NCBI GenBank assembly: GCA_937927845.1
Contig: CALFXE010000213.1
Span: forward strand, 1-45,464
Direction: 5' to 3'
Length of the DNA stretch: 45,464 nt
From: an uncultured Paludibacter sp.
Lineage (GTDB): Bacteria > Bacteroidota > Bacteroidia > Bacteroidales > Paludibacteraceae
Shown here: positions 10,001 through 17,455 of the stretch, one piece after another
Layout: each line of letters opens with the position of its first letter
Position numbering within the stretch: position 1 is the first letter of the stretch
Translations under genes and position numbers: made by a program
The notes under the pieces: generated by a model
Database searches by the model: none
What the model was told of the DNA's origin: nothing
Seen by the model: only the letters and a program-made list of their open reading frames with translations

Positions 10001-10126
10001 CTTGTGTTTAGTCCATTCGACTGGTGGGATCCTGAAATTGGTAATCGAAGTGGAGCTTATTATAAAGATGGTGCTAAATATCCTATTTCAAGAAACTTTT
10101 CGTTCAACTTTACAATTAATTTCTAA
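7043..10126 (+). CDS. susC-like: SusC/RagA family TonB-linked outer membrane transporter
   Basis: The 1027-residue protein starts with a signal peptide (1-20, ...SSAIFAQ). A carboxypeptidase-regulatory-like domain follows (about 24-95, VKGVITDENGEPLMGVSIVVK), then a plug domain with the SusC signature (LVLVDGIERSLDQLNYEDIESFSVLKDASATAIYGSRGANGVI in segments around 175-220). The rest is a 22-strand-type beta barrel ending in FNFTINF. Members import oligosaccharides or peptides through the outer membrane using TonB energy, with the partner SusD as lid. The partner gene starts 6 bp downstream. The length is typical for the family and no frame damage is seen. The substrate cannot be told from this protein alone; the GH130 enzyme downstream favours a mannose-containing glycan. 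Confidence 0.96.
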   Translation: MKKILSIIAVILFCSSAIFAQQKTVKGVITDENGEPLMGVSIVVKNTSNGTITNLNGEYSIRVDSYDVLVVKYLGYKQVEIPVIKNVFDLQLEEDSEKLQEVIVVGAGQHQKKATLSGAITTVEVGRLRVSSANMSNALVGNVVGIIGHQTTGEPGENTTEFWVRGISTFGANAKALVLVDGIERSLDQLNYEDIESFSVLKDASATAIYGSRGANGVIMITTRRGAAGKVNINVKQEYGYNTRSRTPQYTDAFTYASMANEAKATRYQAPLYSSQDLEIIERDLDADLFPNINWQDVILKPGASNYRTTVSVNGGGASARYYVSGSYYNEGGIYKTEKETTNVSYERYNYRMNTDVDITKTTLLRVGVSGYLVNQTKPRPSSDEIWESLSNLTPLTVPRMYSNGLIPTYGTGGTMNPEVQLNKTGHKRVWQNKAETNITLEQDLKFITKGLRFIGTFSFDSENNSTVTRTKQPELWNAGRIRDRNGNLVMTRVSQETPFRLDSGEPDGRYRYYTEAKLDYSRKFGDDHTVTGLLMYYQQERQRIFKYDTTNAKVAIPFRNIGLSGRVTYGFRDKYLLDMNFGYNGSENFEPGKQFGFFPALSAGWVISEEKFIKENVWWLNMFKIRYSYGLVGEDKLTSDEKDYSKRIAYTYLIEGSDGYTFGEFNTNKIGGYRITGFGSPGLTWEKAIKNNLGIDFVFLNNKISFTTDIFKDHRKDIFMQRGNMPFSTGLQDKISDTWANIGEMESYGIEGVASYSDKIGEVNYTLRGNFTFATTNVIEHDEADNALYYQMTRGYRLNQTRGLISLGLFENEQDIANSPKQTFGAYLPGDIKYKDVNGDGVIDNKDVVPIGHTTVPSFVYGAGLSLQWRSFDFNMLLQGAGMVDFYIGGNSIYLFSGETVGNILEKMTDPKDRWIENVNENPNAVIPRLSYGANANNFQRSTYWLRDGRYLRLKNLEFGYSFPKRWVNAVHATNMRLGFIGTNLLVFSPFDWWDPEIGNRSGAYYKDGAKYPISRNFSFNFTINF

Positions 10127-10132
10127 AAAAAT

Positions 10133-12151
10133 ATGAAGACTTTAAATAAATTTATAATAGCTGGGATAATTGCAGTAATAAGTTTTTCATCTTGTGCCGA
10201 CTATTTAGATGTTTCTTCCTATTTTGAAGAAACAGGTACAATTGGTGCTGCTTTTAAAAAACGTAATTATGTTGAAGGGTTTTTCTCTAATGCATATGAA
10301 GTTATGTATGATGAGTTAGCCGATATTACTATAGGTGGTAAAGGTGGATTTTCCATGTGGGCTACCGATGATTTATTACGCATGGATGATAATGCTTGCA
10401 AATTATATCAAAATGGTGAATATAATGCTAACAATCTTCTTAAAGAGAATGATAAATGGAAACGTGTTTATGAAACTATTCGTAAGGCATCAACTTTCCT
10501 TCAATATGTAGATTCATGTAAGGAGCTATCATTAAATGAAATATCAGAATATAAAGCTCAGGCTCATTTTTTACGTGGGTATGCTTATTGGATTTTGCTT
10601 CGCGAATATGGTCCGATTCCAATTATGCCTGAATATGGATTAGATATCAGCTTGAGTTATGAACAAATGGCTGTACCAAGAAATTCATTTGATGAGTGTG
10701 TAGATTTTATTGCTAATGAATTCTTAAGAGCTGCACGTAATCTTCCAACCTCATGGACTCCAAATAATATTGGTCGTCCAACTCGAGGTGCTGCTTTAGC
10801 TGCGCGAGCAAGGGTATATCTATTGGCTGCCAGTCCTTTATTTAATAGAGATGGACAAGAATTATTTAACTTGAAAGATCATGAAGGTCGTCAATTAATT
10901 CCTCAAGAATACGATGAAAGCAAATGGGCACGGGCTGCTGCTGCTGCTCTCGATGTAATCAATTTGAATCAGTACGCTTTATATACTGTGCCGAAATCTA
11001 ATTCTACAACAGAGCCACCAGTTAATGCTGCACATCCGGAATATTCAACATTGAATTTCCCTGACGGTTGGGCTGATATTGATCCATATGCATCATATTC
11101 TCAATTGTTTGACGGTACTGTGCAATCTTCTAAGAATAAAGAGGTTATATTTACTCGTCCGAACGATAATAAAGATGGAATTCGACAATTAGTATCTTTA
11201 ATGATGCCATATTCTTTAAAAGGAGCAAATACAGTTGCTGTTACAATGAAGCAATTTGAAGCTTATTACAGATACGATGGTAAAACAGTTGAAGAAGCAA
11301 GAGTTGCCGGAGAATATGAATTTGATAATGTTCCTGATAATCAAAAACGAACTTCTATTGCAAGTGCTGCCGGTAAATATCCTTATATTGGCAGAATGGT
11401 ATCTTTAAAATTCGTTAATTTGGAACCGCGATTTTATGCATCAATAGCTTATCCTGGTTCTATATGGGAAGCTGAAAGTAATCCTAATGCTTATCGTAAT
11501 CAACAAATTTTCTATTATCAGGGTCAGACTGATATGAATGGCAACATGTATTCAAATCCAAAAGCATTTCCAATTACCGGTATAGGAATGAGAAAGTTTT
11601 ATAATAAATCAGATGGTCTGACTGAAGGAGGATCTATAACTGATAAATTTGAACCTGCAATCCGTTATGCTGATGTTTTGTTATGGTATGCCGAAGCTGT
11701 AAATGAAATTGGTGAAGAAAATTCTGAATATACTGTACAGACTTGGCAAAATGAAGATATCGTGATAAAACGTGATATTGACGAATTACGTAGAGGAATG
11801 AAACCGGTTCGTATGCGTGCAGGGCTTCCCGATTTAAGCGATGAGATTTATAATAACAGAAACTCATTCAGATCCAGACTAAAACGTGAACGTCAGATCG
11901 AACTGTTTGGTGAATGTAAGCGTTATTATGACTTGAGACGTTGGCGTGATGCTCAGGTAGAAGAAAACATACCTGTAAGAGGATTTAATACAGATATGCC
12001 AAGTACCGGTACAAGCTGGCTAAGATTCTATGATGCAGTTTCACATAGTAGTACTTATCCAAAGTATTTTGTTTCTAAAATGTATTTGTGGCCCATACCT
12101 CAATACGAATTAACAAGAAATAAAAAATTAACTCAAAATCCAGGCTGGTAA
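10133..12151 (+). CDS. susD-like: RagB/SusD family nutrient-uptake outer membrane lipoprotein
   Basis: The 672-residue protein has a lipoprotein signal (ISFSSC-ADYLDVSSYFEE); the DYLD start after the lipid-attached Cys is characteristic. TPR-type helices contain AQAHFLRGYAYWILLREYGPIPIMPE, and the C-terminal SusD region shows RYADVLLWYAEAVNEIGE and RLKRERQIELFGECKRYYDLRRWRD, all family hallmarks. It forms the hinged lid over the SusC barrel and binds the glycan on the cell surface. At 672 residues it is longer than most SusD proteins (about 500-600), with extra segments in the substrate-binding half. It lies 6 bp after susC and is surely in the same operon. Confidence 0.96.
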   Translation: MKTLNKFIIAGIIAVISFSSCADYLDVSSYFEETGTIGAAFKKRNYVEGFFSNAYEVMYDELADITIGGKGGFSMWATDDLLRMDDNACKLYQNGEYNANNLLKENDKWKRVYETIRKASTFLQYVDSCKELSLNEISEYKAQAHFLRGYAYWILLREYGPIPIMPEYGLDISLSYEQMAVPRNSFDECVDFIANEFLRAARNLPTSWTPNNIGRPTRGAALAARARVYLLAASPLFNRDGQELFNLKDHEGRQLIPQEYDESKWARAAAAALDVINLNQYALYTVPKSNSTTEPPVNAAHPEYSTLNFPDGWADIDPYASYSQLFDGTVQSSKNKEVIFTRPNDNKDGIRQLVSLMMPYSLKGANTVAVTMKQFEAYYRYDGKTVEEARVAGEYEFDNVPDNQKRTSIASAAGKYPYIGRMVSLKFVNLEPRFYASIAYPGSIWEAESNPNAYRNQQIFYYQGQTDMNGNMYSNPKAFPITGIGMRKFYNKSDGLTEGGSITDKFEPAIRYADVLLWYAEAVNEIGEENSEYTVQTWQNEDIVIKRDIDELRRGMKPVRMRAGLPDLSDEIYNNRNSFRSRLKRERQIELFGECKRYYDLRRWRDAQVEENIPVRGFNTDMPSTGTSWLRFYDAVSHSSTYPKYFVSKMYLWPIPQYELTRNKKLTQNPGW

Positions 12152-12179
12152 TAATTGTTGTATAAATAAATATTAGAAT

Positions 12180-13235
12180 ATGAGAAAAAATATTATAATC
12201 AAAACGGTAATTCTCTTTACTGCTGTTTTATTCACTGCTTGCATCGGTGATTTACCCGATGAGCAGTTCGAAAAATATGTACTGCTTACTCAAAATGGAT
12301 GGGTAGAGCAAGACATTGAGTTCACTCCATCGAATATTGTAGAACTACCTGTCTCTATATCTATATCAGGGACTTCGGATAATAGTTTGAATGTGAATTT
12401 GTCCTTGAAATATGATACAGATGTATTGGATAGATATAATCTTGAAAAGTATAAGTTACAAAGCGGATTGTACTATACTGCTATTCCGGAATCTGCAATT
12501 ACATTTAACAAATCTCTGACTATACCTTCGGGAAAAGATGTGGGAGTAGTAAATGTAACAATTGATTTTAATCAAATTACAGATCCATATAAGGACTATG
12601 TTCTACCTCTAAGTATAGAATCGACTAATCATTATACTTTGCAAGAATTAGATAAAACTGAAATTCTTAAACGTTCTGAAGGTTTATTTCATATACGAAG
12701 AATAAATAGTTTTTCGGGTGATTATTCAGGGAGTGCAACAGTATTTTTAACTGAAGCAGCCACTCCTCCTCCTCCTGGATTGAAATATAAAAAGAAAAGT
12801 AGCGGTAAAGATGCAAACGGTCAGGATATCGTGATCGATGGTACTCCGGTACCTAATAAAACTTTATATGCAATATCTGATAACGAATGTTATTTTTATG
12901 CAGGACAGATAGATAGAAACAGTATTAATCGTAATGACTATATAGTAAATGTCAGAATTGACGAGAACGACTCTTTGATTTTTTCTTCACCTAATGTAGA
13001 TCTGCAAATAAATGCAAATGCTGCAATTATCAAAGGAGCTGAGCAAAGTAATATAGAAACAATACAAAAGGCAGTTCTATCTGACATGAGATACGAAAAT
13101 GTTACAAAAATTTTTAAATTCTGCTATACTTTCTATGATTTACATGATTCAAGTCCGGTTACGGCTGCAAATAATCATATTTTATTAGCAGAAGGTACAA
13201 TCTCAAGAGAAAGAAAAGAACTGAAAAAAGATTAA
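12180..13235 (+). CDS. DUF1735/DUF4361-type surface lipoprotein (SusE position)
   Basis: The 351-residue lipoprotein has the cleavage motif FTAC-IGDLPDEQFEKYV. The N-terminal half reads as a DUF1735 (BT_3987-like) domain: YVLLTQNGW, PVSISISGTSDNSLNVNLSLKYD, YNLEKY, ITFNKSLTIPSGKDVGVVNVTID and DYVLPLSIES. The C-terminal half, with an LFHIRR..SFSGDYSG start, is like DUF4361. Proteins of this type occur directly after SusD in many glycan loci, where they are taken to be surface glycan-binding proteins that help capture substrate. It follows susD by 28 bp. No enzyme motif is visible. Assignment to the domain families is by pattern recognition only. Confidence 0.8.
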   Translation: MRKNIIIKTVILFTAVLFTACIGDLPDEQFEKYVLLTQNGWVEQDIEFTPSNIVELPVSISISGTSDNSLNVNLSLKYDTDVLDRYNLEKYKLQSGLYYTAIPESAITFNKSLTIPSGKDVGVVNVTIDFNQITDPYKDYVLPLSIESTNHYTLQELDKTEILKRSEGLFHIRRINSFSGDYSGSATVFLTEAATPPPPGLKYKKKSSGKDANGQDIVIDGTPVPNKTLYAISDNECYFYAGQIDRNSINRNDYIVNVRIDENDSLIFSSPNVDLQINANAAIIKGAEQSNIETIQKAVLSDMRYENVTKIFKFCYTFYDLHDSSPVTAANNHILLAEGTISRERKELKKD

Positions 13236-13256
13236 CAACCATAATTATTATTTAAA

Positions 13257-16208
13257 ATGAGAACAAAAAAACTATTATCAATTATTGTTGCTGTGATTTT
13301 AATGCTGCCGGTATCATCAAGTGCAGCTTCACAGCTTTTTAGTCGCTACCCCACCGGATCAGGTGCTGAAAAACAAGTGGTAAGCATTCACACATACAGT
13401 TCGCATACTAAATGGCAGGAAGGTGCAATTAATATGCTTTTCCCTGATGCTAATGTGAATGAAGATAAATGGTGCGATAATAGCTCTGCAGAGCCATGGG
13501 TTATTTTCGAACTTGCTAACTATTATAATATCGACAAATTTGAGATTACAGACGCTCAGATTCGTGAGAAAACTAATGGAAATATCCAAGAATACAAGAT
13601 TTTTGTTACTACTAAAGCTTATGATCCTGTAATTGCAGGATGGGAAGATAGTGATTGGGTAGAGGTGTATCATGGTCAAGATGAAGGCAGCCTTACAGTT
13701 AAAACTATCGAATTAGACGCTCCGGTAGAAGCAAGATATGTGAAGTTTTATGTGTTAAACAAAGGCTATCGGGCTGACAATGGCAATTATGAAAATGCTG
13801 TTCGTGTCTATGGTTTTGATATGTATGGTGAGTTTTCTCGTGAAGTAGACCGTGGTAATTTAGTGAGCGTTGGTAAGACAATTCTGAAATTTGAAGAAAA
13901 ACCAAGCAATCGTCGCGAATGGGCATATAATATCTTAGATGGCAATACTACTAACGGAAATTCAAAATGGGGTATACCGGGATATGGTCAGGTTAATAAC
14001 TACCATTATGTTGTTATCGATCTTGAAGAAATGTTTGATATTACTGACTTTAAATTATATGACGCTTCTTATGCAGAATCCGGTACTAAAAACTTGGATG
14101 GTGTAAATATCTATGTAAGTACGGTTGCTCCAAATTTAGGTTTAATCAATATGGTTGATGATGATACTAATGATTGTTGGACTCAATTAGTTTCTTCTGA
14201 ATATGAATCAACTTTGAATTTGAAAGAATATACTTATAATCCATCAGATCCTCTTTGGAAGACTCCTGTACATGGTCGTTTTATCAAGTTGGAAATACCG
14301 GCTATGAAAGCACCTGAGCAAGATCCTAATGCATTTACGCGTATTTTCCAATTTGAAGTGTATGGTGATGAAATATTTGTTCCTGAAGATGACGCAACTT
14401 TAAGTTTATTGTCTGTGTCGGAAGGTGTGCTAAGTCCAAACTTTGTAAGTGATGTTACGGATTATACTGTAAATGTTGCAAAAGAAATTGAAAGTTTGAC
14501 TGTGGCTGCTTCTCCTACTAATAAAGAAGCTACTGTTACCGGTGCCGGTGTTAAACCATTAGTAATAGGAGATAATCCATTTGCTATTCAAGTTACTTCG
14601 AAAGATGGTACAGCAACAAAAACTTATAATCTAACTATCAACAGAGCTGCTCAGTCGAAAATTTCAACTCTAAAATCGTTGAATCCTTCAGCAGGAGTTC
14701 TGTATCCGACATTTAATCCGGATTCTGTTAATTATTATTTGGATATTCCTTATGGAACTAATTCTGTAACATTAGCTGCTGTTGCAACTCAGGCTGATGC
14801 AGTTATAGCAGGATTGGGAGAGAAAACTCTTTCCGGTGATATTGAAACTCTTACTGTAATGGTTACTTCTGAAGATGGAACTAAGACTAAAGAATACAAT
14901 ATTACTGTAGTTCCTGAAGAAGAAGGATTGTTTAGCGTAAGTTATGGGAAGGCTACCGGTAAACGAATTGTAAATGTTCATTCTTGGAGCGGTTACACTA
15001 ATGGTGATGAAAATCCATATAAAACTCTTATTGGCAATCGTTTGAACACTAATGGTAGCACTAAAAACAAATGGTGTGAAAATACAAATGATGCTCCTTG
15101 GATAATTTTATCTATTACAGACATCTATCATATTGATCGTGTTGTTATTAGAGATGGTTTGTTAGTTGAATCTTCCAATGCTAATGTTGCTAATGTTAGT
15201 GGTTATATGATACAGGTAAGTACAACTGGAACTGAAGATGAAGACTTTACAGTTGCAGATGAGAACTACTATGATTATGGTGAGTCGCCTGATATTAAAG
15301 ATATTCCTTTATCAGTTGACGCTCGTTACATAAAATTCACCTTCTATCGTGGTTATAAACCTTCTGATAATAGCGTAGCCGGAGCAGTATGGATTTATGG
15401 TATTGATTTATATGGCAATAAGGTAGAAACGGTTGATCGTGATGGTGTTGTAAGTGTTGGTAAAACTATTGTAAGTCACCATAACAACTATAGCGACCGT
15501 GAAACTCCATGTAATATTATTGATGGTAATATCAATTACTATAAAGAAAACTATGAGACAGGTGAAATCAACACCATTAAGCATGATCCATGGGCATTCA
15601 ACCGTAGTGCAGGCGATGGATGGGTGATTATCGACCTTGAAGGTAATTACGACATTACCGGTTTCAAACTATATGATGCTGCCGACTGGATTACCGGTTA
15701 CGATGTATTTGTTAGTGCAACTGGTGCAGAAGGTTCTTGGACAGAAGCATTCAGTGGAGAATTTGAAAAAGAATATGAAGAAGTGATGAATGATAACTTT
15801 GAAATGGTAGAAGTAGTTGTTGGTCCGGATCCAAAAGAAGCTATACTTGAAACTCCGGTAACAGGTCGCTTTGTTAAGTTATCAATTCCTTTGGCAATGC
15901 AAAGTACTAACTTTAATCGTATCCGCGAATTTGAAGTTTATGGAACTCCGGCATCGTCAGGCGTTCTTTCTCCAAAATCAAAATCGGAATCTTTCGTAAT
16001 ATATCCTAATCCTGTTGAAATGGGTAGCAGTTTATATTTGAATGAAGAAGGTTTGTTGAGTGTTTATACTCTTCAAGGCAGCTTGGTATATGAAAAAGCT
16101 GTAGAAGGTGCAACACATGTATCAACCGGAATGTTAGTTAAAGGTAGCTATGTTGTTCGTTTGTCAAATGCAAATGGAGTAAAACAAGCTAAACTGATAG
16201 TAAAATAA
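13257..16208 (+). CDS. T9SS surface protein with four discoidin domains and two cadherin-like domains
   Basis: The 983-residue protein has a signal peptide (1-23). The order is F5/8C-like (about 38-195), F5/8C-like (198-372), cadherin-like beta-sandwich (about 378-465), a second sandwich (about 468-555), F5/8C-like (560-720), F5/8C-like (725-898), and a T9SS type A sorting domain (about 910-983, YPNPVEMGS...GSYVVRL...KLIVK). Discoidin domains show ARYVKF, GRFVKLSIP and F..FEVYG endings. The second pair repeats the first (GKRIVNVHSW.., DKWC/NKWCEN.., VSVGKTI), so the protein arose by internal duplication. There is no catalytic domain; binding of substrate glycans or adhesion is likely. It follows the DUF1735-type gene by 21 bp and is followed by a terminator-like hairpin. 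Confidence 0.87.
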   Translation: MRTKKLLSIIVAVILMLPVSSSAASQLFSRYPTGSGAEKQVVSIHTYSSHTKWQEGAINMLFPDANVNEDKWCDNSSAEPWVIFELANYYNIDKFEITDAQIREKTNGNIQEYKIFVTTKAYDPVIAGWEDSDWVEVYHGQDEGSLTVKTIELDAPVEARYVKFYVLNKGYRADNGNYENAVRVYGFDMYGEFSREVDRGNLVSVGKTILKFEEKPSNRREWAYNILDGNTTNGNSKWGIPGYGQVNNYHYVVIDLEEMFDITDFKLYDASYAESGTKNLDGVNIYVSTVAPNLGLINMVDDDTNDCWTQLVSSEYESTLNLKEYTYNPSDPLWKTPVHGRFIKLEIPAMKAPEQDPNAFTRIFQFEVYGDEIFVPEDDATLSLLSVSEGVLSPNFVSDVTDYTVNVAKEIESLTVAASPTNKEATVTGAGVKPLVIGDNPFAIQVTSKDGTATKTYNLTINRAAQSKISTLKSLNPSAGVLYPTFNPDSVNYYLDIPYGTNSVTLAAVATQADAVIAGLGEKTLSGDIETLTVMVTSEDGTKTKEYNITVVPEEEGLFSVSYGKATGKRIVNVHSWSGYTNGDENPYKTLIGNRLNTNGSTKNKWCENTNDAPWIILSITDIYHIDRVVIRDGLLVESSNANVANVSGYMIQVSTTGTEDEDFTVADENYYDYGESPDIKDIPLSVDARYIKFTFYRGYKPSDNSVAGAVWIYGIDLYGNKVETVDRDGVVSVGKTIVSHHNNYSDRETPCNIIDGNINYYKENYETGEINTIKHDPWAFNRSAGDGWVIIDLEGNYDITGFKLYDAADWITGYDVFVSATGAEGSWTEAFSGEFEKEYEEVMNDNFEMVEVVVGPDPKEAILETPVTGRFVKLSIPLAMQSTNFNRIREFEVYGTPASSGVLSPKSKSESFVIYPNPVEMGSSLYLNEEGLLSVYTLQGSLVYEKAVEGATHVSTGMLVKGSYVVRLSNANGVKQAKLIVK

Positions 16209-16232
16209 TTTTTTATAATCAATAAATAAACT

Positions 16233-16273
16233 AAAAATCCCGGTTGGAGTTCACCGAAAGCCGGGATTTTTTA
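16233..16273 (+). terminator. Rho-independent terminator or attenuator inside the locus
   Basis: The arm AAAAATCCCGG (16233-16243) pairs with CCGGGATTTTT (16261-16271), leaving a 17-base loop, and a T-run is part of and follows the right arm. It lies between the discoidin protein and the GH130 gene, and its end is only about 11 bp before the GH130 start codon. It could be a full stop or a partial attenuator that lowers expression of the enzymes relative to the binding and transport genes. Confidence 0.8.
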
Positions 16274-16283
16274 AATATATAAA

Positions 16284-17444
16284 ATGCGACAATTTACTTT
16301 TTTTCTTTTTACTTTATTTGTTTTAGGTTTTAATATAGAAATATCTAATTCACAACAAATTAATTATCTATCCGATTGGATGCTGGGCGGTTTTGAACGT
16401 CCTGCTAAAGCTAATCCTATTATCATTCCTGATAAAAATTCAACATTTTTCTGTCCAATGAATAATTCATTGGTTAAATGGGAGGAAAGTGATGTGTTTA
16501 ATCCGGCTGCTGTTGTTAAAGACAATAAAATTTGTATTTTATATAGAGCTGAAGATAATTCAGCACAGGGAATAGGTAAAAGAACATCAAGAATTGCACT
16601 TGCTGAATCAAAGGATGGTATAAAAATTAAAAAATTCTCTTCTCCTGTGTTATTTCCGGATGATAACAATAAAATCTATGAGTGGTCCGGAGGTTGCGAA
16701 GACCCCAGAGTTGCCGTTACTGAAGAAGGATTATATGTTATGTTTTACACATCTTGGGATAGACATGTAGCACGGCTATGTGTTGCTACATCAAAAGATC
16801 TTATTAAGTGGGACAAGTTTGGTCCGATTTTTAAAAATGCTGCTAATGGTAAATATTTGAATTCATGGAGTAAGGCAGCATCAATTCTTACCGAAATAAA
16901 AAATAATCGCTTAGTTATATCTAAAGTGAATAATCAATATTTCATGTACTGGGGTGAATATAAGACTCATGCCGCAGTATCTGATAATTTAACAGACTGG
17001 ACACCATTGGAAGACGATAATGGTAAATTGCTTGTATTAGCAAATACTCGTAAAGGGTTCTTTGATAGCGATTTAGTTGAATGTGGTCCGCCTGCTGTAA
17101 AAACTAAAGATGGAATTGTTCTGTTATATAATGGAAAAAATAAAACCAATAATGACCGTGATTTTAGATTTAATCCGGGTACGTATAGTGCAGGTCAAAT
17201 GTTATTCGATTTGAATAATCCATGTAAACTTTTGCAACGTTCAGATGTTCCTTTCTTTAGACCAATGGAGGACTTTGAAAAGAGTGGACAATATACTGAT
17301 GGTACTGTTTTCATTGAGGGCTTAGTCTATTTTAAAAACAAGTGGTTTTTATATTATGGATGTGCTGACTCTAAAGTTGGAGTAGCCGTTTATAACCCTA
17401 AAAAGAAAGGTGTTGGTGATATTATTCCTCAATCAACTTTATAA
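16284..17444 (+). CDS. GH130-family beta-mannoside hydrolase or phosphorylase, secreted
   Basis: The 386-residue protein has a signal peptide (about 1-23) and one five-bladed-propeller domain. The key motif W-S-G-G-C-E-D-P-R-V is at residues 134-143, preceded by FNPAAVVKDNKICILYRAEDN and followed by MFYTSWD and ARLCVATSKDLIKWDKFGPIF; DLVECGPPAV and LLYNGKN complete the family pattern. GH130 enzymes cleave beta-mannosides either with phosphate or by hydrolysis. An exported protein in a Sus locus favours hydrolysis (for example beta-1,2-mannoside) because free phosphate and sugar phosphate are of little use outside the cytoplasm. This is inference, since the deciding residues need a structural alignment. 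It is the only recognisable glycoside hydrolase in the locus. The next gene starts 11 bp later. Confidence 0.85.
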   Translation: MRQFTFFLFTLFVLGFNIEISNSQQINYLSDWMLGGFERPAKANPIIIPDKNSTFFCPMNNSLVKWEESDVFNPAAVVKDNKICILYRAEDNSAQGIGKRTSRIALAESKDGIKIKKFSSPVLFPDDNNKIYEWSGGCEDPRVAVTEEGLYVMFYTSWDRHVARLCVATSKDLIKWDKFGPIFKNAANGKYLNSWSKAASILTEIKNNRLVISKVNNQYFMYWGEYKTHAAVSDNLTDWTPLEDDNGKLLVLANTRKGFFDSDLVECGPPAVKTKDGIVLLYNGKNKTNNDRDFRFNPGTYSAGQMLFDLNNPCKLLQRSDVPFFRPMEDFEKSGQYTDGTVFIEGLVYFKNKWFLYYGCADSKVGVAVYNPKKKGVGDIIPQSTL

Positions 17445-17455
17445 TTTGTAATAAA

